Shown one piece after another: positions 10,452-18,239 of a DNA stretch of 47,525 bases. Below the pieces are notes generated by a model, which had not been told where the DNA came from, did no database searches, and saw nothing but the letters and a program-made list of their open reading frames with translations. The stretch is from Streptomyces sp. UW30 (GTDB lineage Bacteria > Actinomycetota > Actinomycetes > Streptomycetales > Streptomycetaceae), in the NCBI RefSeq assembly GCF_008042075.1, contig NZ_RDBN01000053.1:207238-254762 (forward strand), in the 5' to 3' direction. How positions within the stretch are numbered: position 1 is the first letter of the stretch; each line of letters opens with the position of its first letter. Both the position numbers and the translations under genes were made by a program.

Positions 10452-10524
10452 TGGAGCTAAGGAGAATTGAACTCCTGACCTCCTGCATGCCATGCAGGCG
10501 CTCTACCAACTGAGCTATAGCCCC
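10452..10524 (-). tRNA. tRNA-Ala (anticodon GGC), copy 1
   Basis: 73 nt. The 5' GGGGCTA pairs with TAGCTCC at the 3' end, and the discriminator base is A. The D-loop is AGCTCAGTTGGTAGAGC-type, the anticodon stem CCTGC/GCAGG holds loop ATGGCAT (anticodon GGC), and the T-arm has GTTCAATTC. CCA is not encoded. It reads GCC, a very common Ala codon in this genome. It is identical to the copy at 11322-11394. Confidence 0.97.
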
Positions 10525-10561
10525 TTGCTTGGTCCGCCCGGTCTCCCCGGCGGCGACGCCA

Positions 10562-10591
10562 ACTTTACCGGGCGACCCTGCGCAGCTCCAA
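10562..10591 (-). promoter_or_regulatory. Promoter of tRNA-Ala copy 1
   Basis: On the minus strand TTGGAG and TAAAGT are separated by 18 bases, a good match to the vegetative sigma consensus. They lie 38 bases upstream of the tRNA 5' end. Confidence 0.65.
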
Positions 10592-10647
10592 ATCGTTTCC
10601 CGCGCACGCCGATACGACCTTAAATGTCCGAATCCGCGGCGCGGGCC

Positions 10648-10881
10648 TCAAGCCGTGACGAAGGAATAGAAACGCTTGAGCGTGCAGTGCTCTTCGAGGA
10701 GGCGGCCATAGATCGGTTCGCCCTCGAGTTCACGGTAGGTCTCGATCGGGTCGCCCTTTATGATCAGCGCCCGCGCGCATTCCTCGCACCAGTACTGGTA
10801 GTCGGGGTTCACCGGTTCCATGTCACGGACGATCGGCGTTCCGCTGCCGCACCAGTCGCACTTTCGCCTGTGTGCACCCAT
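10648..10881 (-). CDS. Small zinc-ribbon protein (77 aa)
   Basis: Two Cys pairs, CDWC (residues 8-11) and CEEC (32-35), are spaced for one zinc ion; the remainder is charged and probably helical (DPIETYRELEGEP). The start follows the stop of the next zinc-ribbon gene by three bases, with GGAGC upstream, so the two are co-translated. Function is unknown; such proteins often act as nucleic-acid- or protein-binding adaptors. It lies between the two tRNA-Ala genes on the same strand. Confidence 0.8.
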   Translation of the reverse strand: MGAHRRKCDWCGSGTPIVRDMEPVNPDYQYWCEECARALIIKGDPIETYRELEGEPIYGRLLEEHCTLKRFYSFVTA

Positions 10882-10884
10882 CGA

Positions 10885-11058
10885 TCAGCTCCAGCTGTGG
10901 CCGCAGGCCGTGCACACGTAGGAAATTCCGCCGTTGTCACCGAGGAGCTGTGCGACGTGGACGGAACCGCAGGAAGGGCAGCTGAGGCGGGTGATCGTGT
11001 CCCGTGTCAATGCTGCCTCGAAGAGGTGACCGACCTCTTCGAGGATGCTCGCAGGCAT
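10885..11058 (-). CDS. Small zinc-ribbon protein (57 aa)
   Basis: The ATG at 11058 (MPASILEEVG) has a GGGAG ribosome site. Longer frames would run through the tRNA and are rejected. CPSC (27-30) and CTAC (49-52) form a classic zinc ribbon like those of transcription factors, ending CGHSWS. A helical start (EEVGHLFEAAL) precedes it. Three bases separate it from the downstream zinc-ribbon gene. It is too short for most ORF callers. Confidence 0.78.
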   Translation of the reverse strand: MPASILEEVGHLFEAALTRDTITRLSCPSCGSVHVAQLLGDNGGISYVCTACGHSWS

Positions 11059-11275
11059 CGCTACTCCCTCCCGTCGGGCCGCGCCCCCTCCGGCCGTTTG
11101 ATTCTGCCACGGCCGGACCAATACGGTCAGCGACGCCTCAGTACCAGTCCGGACACGGCAGCCTCCGTGGCCGGGCGAACCGTGCGAACCCGCACCCCAA
11201 CGCGCCTCTCCTGAGAGGTATACGCCTGCGAGGCCCAAGTGACTCAAGCCGGACCCGAACAGTTCGGATACCAGA

Positions 11276-11308
11276 AGATCCCGCCGATCGGAGCGATCGG
11301 CGGGATCT
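11276..11308 (-). terminator. Terminator of tRNA-Ala copy 2
   Basis: A perfect 15-bp stem (11276-11290 with 11294-11308) with a 3-base loop lies 13 bases past the tRNA 3' end. The arms begin AGATCCCGCC, as in the terminator of copy 1, but the rest of the stem differs. Confidence 0.9.
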
Positions 11309-11321
11309 TGTTGTCTGACTG

Positions 11322-11394
11322 TGGAGCTAAGGAGAATTGAACTCCTGACCTCCTGCATGCCATGCAGGCGCTCTACCAACTGAGCTATAGCCCC
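11322..11394 (-). tRNA. tRNA-Ala (anticodon GGC), copy 2
   Basis: Identical over all 73 nt to the gene at 10452-10524, including the short 5' flank CCCCTTGC on the plus strand. The promoters and terminators differ, so the identity is limited to the tRNA itself. Confidence 0.97.
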
Positions 11395-11432
11395 TTGCGT
11401 TCATCCGCTGTGCAGCGGGGCGAACAAGAAGA

Positions 11433-11462
11433 ACCTTAGCCTGTGACCTGCCGGAAAGTGAA
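11433..11462 (-). promoter_or_regulatory. Promoter of tRNA-Ala copy 2
   Basis: TTCACT and TAAGGT are separated by 18 bases on the minus strand, 38 bases upstream of the tRNA, the same distance as for copy 1. Confidence 0.5.
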
Positions 11463-11465
11463 ATC

Positions 11466-11496
11466 CGGGTTCCCGGGCCGTCCCGGCCGGGACCCG
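11466..11496 (-). terminator. Terminator after the histidine phosphatase gene
   Basis: A GC-rich inverted repeat (CGGGTTCCCGGGCC with GGCCGGGACCCG, two bulged bases) begins four bases past the stop codon of the phosphatase at 11500. Confidence 0.6.
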
Positions 11497-11499
11497 GCA

Positions 11500-12171
11500 T
11501 CAGTCGTCGTCGCCGAGCACCGGCTCCGGCAGGGTGCCGGCGTTGTGCTCCAGCAGGCGCCAGCCGCGCGCGCCCTCGCCCAGGACGGACCAGCAGCAGT
11601 TGGTCAGACCTCCGAGGCTCTCCCAGTTCTGGGCCTGGAGGCCGAGGAGACGGCCGATGGTCGTACGGATGGTGCCGCCGTGGCTGACCACCACGAGCGT
11701 GCCCTCGTCGGGGAGTTTCTCGGCGTGCCGGAGCACCACGGGCGCGGCGCGGTCGGCGACCTCGGTCTCCAGTTCGCCACCGCCGCGGCGCACCGGCTCA
11801 CCGCGCTTCCACGCGGCGTACTCCTCGCCGTGCCGGGCGATGATCTCGTCGTGCGTGAGCCCCTGCCAGACGCCCGCGTAGGTCTCGCGCAGGGCCTCGT
11901 CGTGCGTGACCTCCAGGCCGGTGAGCCCGGCCAGCTCGGCGGCCGTGTTCGCGGCGCGCTGGAGGTCGGAGGCGATGATCGCGTCGGGCTTGAGGTTCAC
12001 CAGAAGCCGGGCGGCGCGGCGGGCCTGGGAGATGCCGGCCTCGGTCAGGGGGACGTCCGTGGAGCCCTGGAAGCGGCGCTCCACGTTCCAGGACGTCTGG
12101 CCGTGCCGCCACAGGATGACGCGGCGTCCGCGGCCGGGCTGGCCCGCGGACACCTCGCCGGTGGCGCTCAT
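11500..12171 (-). CDS. Histidine phosphatase (phosphoglycerate mutase-like)
   Basis: 223 aa. The catalytic RHG is at residues 22-24 (RHGQTSWN), and the second His is in VVVSHGGTIR. The start is taken at 12171, where ATG overlaps the rsfS stop (ATGA); an ATG two codons upstream is less likely. The family removes phosphate from small molecules or RNA-derived substrates; the exact substrate cannot be read from the sequence. Many annotations call it phosphoglycerate mutase, but a glycolytic role is not indicated. It is co-translated with rsfS. Confidence 0.9.
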   Translation of the reverse strand: MSATGEVSAGQPGRGRRVILWRHGQTSWNVERRFQGSTDVPLTEAGISQARRAARLLVNLKPDAIIASDLQRAANTAAELAGLTGLEVTHDEALRETYAGVWQGLTHDEIIARHGEEYAAWKRGEPVRRGGGELETEVADRAAPVVLRHAEKLPDEGTLVVVSHGGTIRTTIGRLLGLQAQNWESLGGLTNCCWSVLGEGARGWRLLEHNAGTLPEPVLGDDD

Positions 12172-12614
12172 CGCCACTCACCGCCCAGCTCGGCCGCCTC
12201 CTCGGCAGCCTGGAGCTTGGCGTGCTCCGCGGCCTTGCCGCGGGTGGCCTTGGCGTCCTCGGGCAGCGCGATCTCGGGGCAGTCCTTCCACAGCCGCTCC
12301 AGGGCGTAGAAGACGCGCTCCTCGCTGTGCTGGACGTGGACGACGATGTCGACGTAGTCGAGCAGGACCCAGCGGGCCTCGCGGTCGCCCTCGCGGCGCA
12401 CCGGCTTGGCGCCGAGCTCCTTGGCGAGGCGCTCCTCGATCTCGTCGACGATCGACTTGACCTGGCGGTCGTTGGGCGCGGAGGCCAGCAGGAAGGCGTC
12501 CGTGATCGACAGGACGTCGCTGACGTCGTAGGCGATGATGTCGTGCGCGAGCTTGTCGGCGGCTGCCTGGGCAGCGGTGTTGACGAGCTCGAGGGAACGG
12601 TCGGTAGCGGTCAC
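12168..12614 (-). CDS. rsfS: Ribosome silencing factor RsfS
   Basis: 148 aa from the GTG at 12614 (TATDRSLELVNTAAQAA), where RsfS homology begins; an upstream ATG at 12656 would add 14 residues. The core (SDVLSITDAFLLASAPNDRQ, and WVLLDYVDIVVHV) is typical of the DUF143/RsfS family, which binds ribosomal protein L14 and blocks subunit joining during starvation. The C-terminal helix (about 115-148) is an Ala/Glu/Lys-rich extension. The LCP-like and nadD genes lie upstream on the same strand, behind a hairpin. Confidence 0.95.
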   Translation of the reverse strand: MTATDRSLELVNTAAQAAADKLAHDIIAYDVSDVLSITDAFLLASAPNDRQVKSIVDEIEERLAKELGAKPVRREGDREARWVLLDYVDIVVHVQHSEERVFYALERLWKDCPEIALPEDAKATRGKAAEHAKLQAAEEAAELGGEWR

Positions 12615-12681
12615 TACAAGGCTTTCGGTCGGCGGACTCTTGACTTCACTCGACATCAAGGGTCTCACGGACCAGTGACAG

Positions 12682-12713
12682 CACCCCACGTGATTATCGG
12701 TTCACGTGGGGTG
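12682..12713 (-). terminator. Terminator between the LCP-like gene and rsfS
   Basis: A perfect 12-bp stem (CACCCCACGTGA with TCACGTGGGGTG) with an 8-base loop sits 26 bases past the LCP-like stop. It separates that gene from rsfS. Confidence 0.88.
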
Positions 12714-12738
12714 GCCTGCGGTGATGTGCGGGCTGCGG

Positions 12739-14439
12739 CTACGAGGACGACGGCTCGTAGTCCTGGCCCAGGACCACCGAGACATCGGCGTTCCCGGACA
12801 CGTCGCCCTTGGTGACCGCGTCGGCGGACAGGCCCAGGGTCTTGGCGACCTCGGTGGCGTTGTCCTTGTCGGCGGCGTCGGCGTAGACGACCTTCGACGT
12901 GGCCGCGGCGGACGAGGTACCGCCCTCCAGGAACGTGAAGCCGCCGTTCAGCAGCACCACGCGTGCCTTGCCGGTGTTGTCCTTGACGCCGCTGGCGTTG
13001 CGGACGGACACCCGGATCGCGGCGTCCTTGTCGGGGCTCTTCGCGGTGCCGCCGAGGACGTCCTTGACGACGCTCGCACTCGCCTGGGCGCTCAGCGTGC
13101 CGTCGGTCTGGACCGGCAGCAGGGCGGTCTTGTAGTCGCCGCCCTTGGCGAGGTCGGCGAGCCTGGCGAGGAAGGCGCCGAGGTCCTTGTCGGTCAGCGG
13201 CGGCTCGATGATCATGCCGAGTGTCTGCACGGTGGTGGTCGCGCCCTGTGCGTCCGAGGTCAGCTTGCGCAGCACCGCCTGCATGACCTGCCCGAACCGC
13301 TCCAGCTGGGCGTTCTGTGCCTCGCCCGAGCCCTGGTAGGTGGCGTAGGCGACGGCCATCTTGCCGCTGAGGGTCTGCGCGCCGCCCTTGCGCACGAGGG
13401 GGGCGCTGCCCTTGGCCTTGGCGTCGGGGTCGGGGACGTTCGCGTTGGTGTCGATGTCGATGTTGCCGACCAGGTCGACGAGGTTCTGCAGATACGGGGT
13501 GTCCAGCCGCCAGGTGCCCTGGATCTGAGTGCCGAGGGCGGTGTCGATCGCGTCGCGCGTGCCGGAGGAGCCGTCGTCGTCGACCGACTTGGCGAGCGTG
13601 GTCGTGCTGCCGTCGTCGCCGGTCAGGGCGAGGGAGTTGGGCAGCAGGACGGTGGTGCCCTGCTTGGTGGTGGTGTTGTCGACGAGCAGCGCCGTGGAGG
13701 TGCCGCCCTTCTTGGTGTTGTGCAGGTGCAGGACGATCACGTCGCGCTTCTGGGCGCCCACGGCCGTGGCGGTGTCGGTCTTGTCGTCCGACGAGGCGAG
13801 GCCGGGCAGCTTCCCGGCGTACCAGAGGTAGCCGACGCCGCCGGCCGCGGCGAGCGCCAGGACGACCACGAGGGCGATCACACGCGCGCGTGCCCGTCGC
13901 TTGGCCTCCTCGCGGCGCTCGGTGCGGTTCTCGGTGAACTTCAGCCAGTCGATGACGTCCTCGGAGTCCTGGTCGGGCTCCTCGACGAAGGCGAACTGCT
14001 CGGTGCGGTAGTCCCGGTCGCCCCGCTGCTGGGCCACGGGCTCCTCGACGGGCCCGGCCTGGTGCGGGATGTAGGCGGTCTGCTCGGCGACCCTCGGCTG
14101 CTGACCGCTGGTGGCGGTACGGCCGTAGGGGTCGTACTGCGCCGAGTGCCCACCGGCCTGCTGCTGGTGCGTACCGGTGCCGTACGGGTCGTAGGGCGGC
14201 TGGGCCGGCTGCCGGCCGGTGTCACCGCCGCCGTAGGGGTCGTACGGCTGGGCCTGCTGCTGGCCGGTCGCGTACGGGTCGTAGCCGTAGCCCTGCTGTG
14301 CGTAGGTGTCGTACTGCTGCTGGGTCTGCTGCGGCGGCGGGATCTGTCGGTACACCGGCCGGCCGTACTCGTCGTAGCCGACGAGTTCGTACTGGTCGGA
14401 CTCGTATCCTGCCGCCCCCGCGTCGTATCGGTCGTTCAC
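12739..14439 (-). CDS. Divergent LytR-CpsA-Psr (LCP)-like membrane protein
   Basis: 566 aa from the GTG at 14439 (GAGGGG upstream). The cytoplasmic N-terminus (1-180) is rich in Gln, Tyr and Pro, with YDPYG/YDPYA repeated four to five times. A helix at 187-206 anchors the protein. The outer part has an LCP-like domain (about 231-390) and a LytR_C domain (about 450-560, IRVSVRNASGV). LCP proteins attach teichoic-acid-type polymers to peptidoglycan. Here the usual SxxRD motif reads LLPNSLAL, and the Arg-rich R-x-R helix reads YATYQGSGEAQNAQLERFG, so catalytic residues appear lost. By position I recall it corresponds to the S. coelicolor LCP gene SCO2578 (PdtA), reported to matter for sporulation. 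Confidence 0.8.
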   Translation of the reverse strand: MNDRYDAGAAGYESDQYELVGYDEYGRPVYRQIPPPQQTQQQYDTYAQQGYGYDPYATGQQQAQPYDPYGGGDTGRQPAQPPYDPYGTGTHQQQAGGHSAQYDPYGRTATSGQQPRVAEQTAYIPHQAGPVEEPVAQQRGDRDYRTEQFAFVEEPDQDSEDVIDWLKFTENRTERREEAKRRARARVIALVVVLALAAAGGVGYLWYAGKLPGLASSDDKTDTATAVGAQKRDVIVLHLHNTKKGGTSTALLVDNTTTKQGTTVLLPNSLALTGDDGSTTTLAKSVDDDGSSGTRDAIDTALGTQIQGTWRLDTPYLQNLVDLVGNIDIDTNANVPDPDAKAKGSAPLVRKGGAQTLSGKMAVAYATYQGSGEAQNAQLERFGQVMQAVLRKLTSDAQGATTTVQTLGMIIEPPLTDKDLGAFLARLADLAKGGDYKTALLPVQTDGTLSAQASASVVKDVLGGTAKSPDKDAAIRVSVRNASGVKDNTGKARVVLLNGGFTFLEGGTSSAAATSKVVYADAADKDNATEVAKTLGLSADAVTKGDVSGNADVSVVLGQDYEPSSS

Positions 14440-14465
14440 CGGTAGCCCCTCTCGGCTCACTCGCC

Positions 14466-15089
14466 TCACTCGCCGCGGTACAGCTCACGCTTGTCGATGT
14501 AGCGCACGACTCCGTCGGGCACCAGATACCAGATGGGATCTCCCTTTGCGACTCTCGCGCGGCAATCGGTGGACGAGATGGCCAGCGCGGGAACCTCGAC
14601 CAACGAGACACCGCCCTCGGGGAGCCCGTCGTCGTCGAGGTGGTGGCCGGGCCGGGTGACCCCGACGAAGTGCGCGAGGGAGAACAGCTCCTCCGAGTCC
14701 CGCCAGGTCAGGATCTGGCCGAGGGCGTCGGCGCCGGTGATGAAGAAGAGGTCGGTGTCGGGGTTCAGCGAGCGCAGATCGCGCAGGGTGTCCACGGTGT
14801 ACGTCGGGCCGCCCCGGTCGATGTCGATGCGGCTGACGGAGAACTGCGGGTTCTCGGCGGTGGCGATGACCGTCATCAGATAGCGGTCCTCGGCCGGGGA
14901 GACGTGCCGGTGGCTCTTCTGCCACGGCTGGCCGGTCGGCACGAACACGACCTCGTCCAGGTGGAACTGCGCGGCGACCTCACTGGCCGCGACGAGGTGC
15001 CCGTGGTGGATCGGGTCGAAGGTTCCGCCCATGACGCCGAGGCGGCGCTTGCCGGGGTTCGACGGGCCGTGTGCGGGGCCGGTAGGCAT
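14466..15089 (-). CDS. nadD: Nicotinate-nucleotide adenylyltransferase
   Basis: 207 aa from the ATG at 15089, preceded by GGGAG; an in-frame ATG at 15104 is the alternative. The nucleotidyltransferase signature [12 protein letters not shown] lies at residues 21-32 and ISSTDCR near the C-terminus, both characteristic of NadD. It joins ATP and nicotinate mononucleotide to make deamido-NAD in NAD synthesis. The LCP-like gene follows after 26 bases, so they are probably co-transcribed. Confidence 0.97.
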   Translation of the reverse strand: MPTGPAHGPSNPGKRRLGVMGGTFDPIHHGHLVAASEVAAQFHLDEVVFVPTGQPWQKSHRHVSPAEDRYLMTVIATAENPQFSVSRIDIDRGGPTYTVDTLRDLRSLNPDTDLFFITGADALGQILTWRDSEELFSLAHFVGVTRPGHHLDDDGLPEGGVSLVEVPALAISSTDCRARVAKGDPIWYLVPDGVVRYIDKRELYRGE

Positions 15090-15181
15090 GTCCTGCTCTC
15101 CCATGCGTGCAGACCCTACCGGCCCCGTCTGAGAGCTCCGGCCGACTGTCGCGCGGGCGGAGCGAGGGGCCTGGCCGGGAC

Positions 15182-15346
15182 TCAGCGGTCGCGGTTGAAG
15201 CGGGTGGTGATCCACAGCAGCAGCATGAGGATGATGAACGCGCCGCCACCGGTGGCCAACGGGCTGATGCTGCTGTGGCCGCCGCCGTGCTCCTCGCCCT
15301 CGGCGGCGAGGGTGACCAACTGGGCAGCTGCGCTGTGGAGGCTCAT
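15182..15346 (-). CDS. Small membrane protein (54 aa)
   Basis: The frame reads [20 protein letters not shown], then a Gly/His/Ser stretch, one membrane helix ([17 protein letters not shown]) and a basic end (NRDR). The helix and charge pattern support a real N-out/C-in protein. It lies 92 bases upstream of nadD on the same strand. No function can be named. A similar single-pass miniprotein is encoded 131 bases upstream (15478-15639). Confidence 0.65.
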   Translation of the reverse strand: MSLHSAAAQLVTLAAEGEEHGGGHSSISPLATGGGAFIILMLLLWITTRFNRDR

Positions 15347-15477
15347 CTTCGGCGTGACCTATCGGTGAGGGCGGGATAAGGCTGTCGGCCCATCGTAAGC
15401 GGGCGCCATGACGGCGATCACGCCGACTCCACCGTTGGGGCGCCGCGGACGGACCGACGGGCAACCTTCCCGGCCGT

Positions 15478-15639
15478 TCAGTCGTCCTTCTGCCTGTAGC
15501 CCCGCAACAGGAACCACGCGGTCAGCACACAGCCCACGACCATCACGATCAGTACGACCCGGAGCAGATTCCCCGCCCCCTGCTGCTCGGCCGCCCTCGC
15601 GGCCTCGGTGAGCCAGGCGGCCGAGGGGTTGTACTCCAT
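15478..15639 (-). CDS. Small membrane protein (53 aa)
   Basis: The ATG at 15639 has a strong AAGGAG ribosome site 10 bases upstream. The protein begins [20 protein letters not shown], has one membrane helix ([20 protein letters not shown]) and ends in RGYRQKDD. It is too short for standard ORF cut-offs. The layout resembles the 54-aa protein downstream. Its 5' region is shared with the divergent M48 protease gene at 15777. Confidence 0.75.
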   Translation of the reverse strand: MEYNPSAAWLTEAARAAEQQGAGNLLRVVLIVMVVGCVLTAWFLLRGYRQKDD

Positions 15640-15776
15640 GACGCGGAACTCCTTCGCTGTAGTGCCCGTCCACGGTAACTCCGCCTAGGCTGGGCTCTGC
15701 TTCGGGGGCGCAAAGGGCGGAACAAGGCTCCGCAAAGGGCCGGCAGATACCCATCCACACGCACATGGGGGAAGAC

Positions 15777-16886
15777 ATGTCCGACGGCCACGAGCACAAC
15801 GGGCACGAGAACGTACCGAGCAGGCAGCGCAGGCGTTTCCCGGGGATCTCCTCGCGGGCGTACGAACACCCGGCGGACCGCTCTGCCCTGGTGGCCCTGC
15901 GCAAGCTCACCGGCTTCGACACGGTCTTCAAGGCCCTGAGCGGCCTGCTCCCCGAGCGCAGTCTGCGCCTGCTCTTCCTCTCCGACTCGGTGCGGGTGTC
16001 GGAGCAGCAGTTCACGCACCTCAACGACATGCTGCGGGACGCCTGTTACATCCTGGACCTGGAGAAGGTCCCGCCGATGTACGTCAACCAGGACCCGGTG
16101 CCCAACGCGATGTGCATCGGCCTGGACGAGCCGATCATCGTGGTCACCACGGGCCTGGTCGAGCTGCTCGACGAGGAGGAGATGCGGGCGGTGGTCGGCC
16201 ACGAGGTGGGCCACGCCCTCTCCGGTCACTCGGTGTACCGCACGATACTGCTGTTCCTGACCAGCCTCGCCGTCCGGGTCGCCTGGATCCCGCTGGGCAA
16301 CCTCGCGATCATGGCGATCGTCACCGCGCTGCGGGAGTGGTTCCGCAAGTCGGAGCTCTCCGCGGACCGCGCCGGCCTGCTCGTCGGCCAGGACCTCCAG
16401 GCCTCGATGCGCGGCCTGATGAAGCTCGCGGGCGGCCACCATCTGCACGAGATGAACGTGGACGCGTTCCTGAAGCAGGCCGAGGAGTACGAGGCGGGCG
16501 GCGACCTGCGCGACTCGGTGCTGAAGATCCTGAACGTGCTGCCGCGCTCGCACCCGTTCACCACGGTCCGGGCGGCCGAGCTGAAGAAGTGGGCCGAGAC
16601 CCGCGACTACCAGCGGATCATGGACGGTCACTACCCGCGGCGCAGCGAGGACAAGGACACCTCGGTCACCGACTCCTTCCGCGAGTCGGCGTCGCACTAC
16701 GCCACCCACGTGAAGTCCTCCAAGGACCCCTTGATGAAGCTGGTCACGGACATCGCCGGCGGCGCGGGCGACCTGGGCGGCCGGGTACGTCGCGGCTTCG
16801 GCGGCTTCACGAGCGCACCGTCGAACGACGAGCCGAGGCGCGAGGGCGAGGGCGACGGCGAGGGCGACAGCGGGCCGAAGGCCTGA
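15777..16886 (+). CDS. M48 family membrane metalloprotease
   Basis: 369 aa from the ATG at 15777 (MSDGHEHNGH), with GGGGGAA upstream. HEVGH (142-146) supplies two zinc ligands and the catalytic Glu. Glu193 in SELSADRAG is the expected third ligand. A membrane segment (about 155-185) lies between them, as in Ste24/HtpX-like proteases with membrane-embedded helices. The C-terminus (from about 290) is charged and disordered. M48 proteases degrade or process membrane proteins; the substrate is unknown. The gene is transcribed away from nadD and ends at a strong terminator. Confidence 0.93.
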   Translation: MSDGHEHNGHENVPSRQRRRFPGISSRAYEHPADRSALVALRKLTGFDTVFKALSGLLPERSLRLLFLSDSVRVSEQQFTHLNDMLRDACYILDLEKVPPMYVNQDPVPNAMCIGLDEPIIVVTTGLVELLDEEEMRAVVGHEVGHALSGHSVYRTILLFLTSLAVRVAWIPLGNLAIMAIVTALREWFRKSELSADRAGLLVGQDLQASMRGLMKLAGGHHLHEMNVDAFLKQAEEYEAGGDLRDSVLKILNVLPRSHPFTTVRAAELKKWAETRDYQRIMDGHYPRRSEDKDTSVTDSFRESASHYATHVKSSKDPLMKLVTDIAGGAGDLGGRVRRGFGGFTSAPSNDEPRREGEGDGEGDSGPKA

Positions 16887-16905
16887 CGCAGCGGCCACTG
16901 CGAAC

Positions 16906-16935
16906 CCCGGGCGGGCCTTCTTCAGCCCGTCCGGG
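16906..16935 (+). terminator. Terminator of the M48 protease gene
   Basis: An 11-bp stem (CCCGGGCGGGC with GCCCGTCCGGG, one G-T pair) with an 8-base loop lies 20 bases after the stop. Confidence 0.85.
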
Positions 16936-16944
16936 TCCCTCCTG

Positions 16945-16981
16945 CTCGAAGAGCTTGGGGAGTTTCTCGAAGAGCTTGGGG
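16945..16981. repeat. Two exact 16-bp direct repeats
   Basis: CTCGAAGAGCTTGGGG occurs at 16945-16960 and 16966-16981 with a period of 21, between two convergent genes. Probably a simple slippage duplication. Confidence 0.9.
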
Positions 16982-17013
16982 GTGAGGACGAGGCCCCTTC
17001 AGGAACCCCCAGC

Positions 17014-18117
17014 TCACACCTTCGGCTGCGACCCCTCCGCCAGCGATCCGCACAGCGCCGTCGCCCCACCCGTGGCATACGGGTCGGTACCCGCCGGACC
17101 GCCCTCCTTCGCCGTCTGCCCGGCCAGCAAGGGATGCAGTCGGTTGGTGGAGTCCTCGGCGCAGGACAGCGGCCCCGCCTGGACGTAGGAGACGACCAGC
17201 TGGGCCTGGTGCAACCGCAGGTCCTCGCGGTCGAAGCGGAACTGCAGCTCCCGGCGCACGGTGAACAGCGAGGCCTCGGCCGTCTTCGCCCCGGCGTCCG
17301 CCCTCTGACCGGAACCGTCCGCCACCGCCCGCAGGGCGTACACGAACGTGTGGTCGGCCGTGACCTCCAGCGTCGACGAGTCGGTCTCGGCGGCCTGGAG
17401 CGTGCCCTGCACCCGGATGCTGCGATCGGCCAGCTCGGCCTGCGAGGAGTCGAAGCGAACCAGCCAGCCGGTCGGCGCATGCCGGCCGTCCGCGGCCGGG
17501 TGCCCGAAGCTCTGGTCGAACTGGTCGAGTTGGTCGGGGTCCAGCAGCACCCGCACCGGCCGGACCTGGTCGCCGGTCAGCACCTCGGGATACAGCGCTG
17601 ACCGCACGATGTAGTCCTTCGCGATGCTCAGCGCGTTCGTGACCTGACCGTCCGAGAAGTGCGCGGTGCGCCGCGCGGCCGGCAGCGGAATGCCCTCCGC
17701 GCCGATCCGGAACTGGGCCGCGGGACTGCTCGCGTACAGGTGGTCGGTGTCGCTAGCCCCGGGCACCTCGCCGCCGGGGGCGAGCGGGATGACGGTCATC
17801 CGCAGGGGCTCGGCGGGCGGCCCGGAACCGGCCGGGCTCTGGTAGGGGTGCCGTACACCCATGTAGATCGCCGTACCGAAGGCGACGGCGATCAGCAGGA
17901 CGAGGACGAAAGCCTGCCGGGACAGTCCCCGGCGCATGGGTGCACGGCGGCGTACGGCAGGGGCGTGGTCGGCCATCCGCTCCTGTGCGGAGAACTCCTG
18001 AAGGCGGGCAGCACGGACGAACGACTCGTCGAAGACGACGGATCGGTACTCGTCCTCTCCACCACCTGCGGGGCCGCCTTCGGGTGTCCCCTCAGGTGGG
18101 TCTCCGGGCCCTCCCAT
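17014..18117 (-). CDS. SCO2583-type single-pass membrane protein
   Basis: 367 aa. The cytoplasmic N-terminus carries YRSVVFDESFVRAARLQEF (residues 24-42). One helix follows (about 70-88) and then a secreted domain of about 275 residues with two Cys near the C-terminus (SCAEDST and ALCGSL) that could form a disulfide. I recognise the family only as the Streptomyces conserved SCO2583 membrane protein; the extracellular fold is unknown. The same cytoplasmic motif occurs in the next upstream gene. The start at 18117 (MGGPGDPPEG) lies among Gly/Pro-rich codons, so it could move a few codons. Confidence 0.8.
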   Translation of the reverse strand: MGGPGDPPEGTPEGGPAGGGEDEYRSVVFDESFVRAARLQEFSAQERMADHAPAVRRRAPMRRGLSRQAFVLVLLIAVAFGTAIYMGVRHPYQSPAGSGPPAEPLRMTVIPLAPGGEVPGASDTDHLYASSPAAQFRIGAEGIPLPAARRTAHFSDGQVTNALSIAKDYIVRSALYPEVLTGDQVRPVRVLLDPDQLDQFDQSFGHPAADGRHAPTGWLVRFDSSQAELADRSIRVQGTLQAAETDSSTLEVTADHTFVYALRAVADGSGQRADAGAKTAEASLFTVRRELQFRFDREDLRLHQAQLVVSYVQAGPLSCAEDSTNRLHPLLAGQTAKEGGPAGTDPYATGGATALCGSLAEGSQPKV

Positions 18118-18239
18118 ATCTTCAGGGTAGGTCGCCGGGAGCTCCGGTAAACGCCCTGCTGCACGACAACTTCTGACAGGTTCTCACCAGGTTCACCCGA
18201 CAGCTCTCCGTAGCGCTCAGGCCATCGGTCGACTCCGCG

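Noticed and set aside
9090..10509. Overlapping long frames on both strands in the flavoprotein gene
   Set aside because: The NuoF and ferredoxin motifs fix the 8734-10344 frame; the others are Arg/Pro-rich shadows.
10885..11379. 164-residue minus-strand frame starting inside the second tRNA-Ala
   Set aside because: Only the last 57 codons, from ATG 11058 with its own ribosome site, look like protein; the rest covers the terminator and tRNA.
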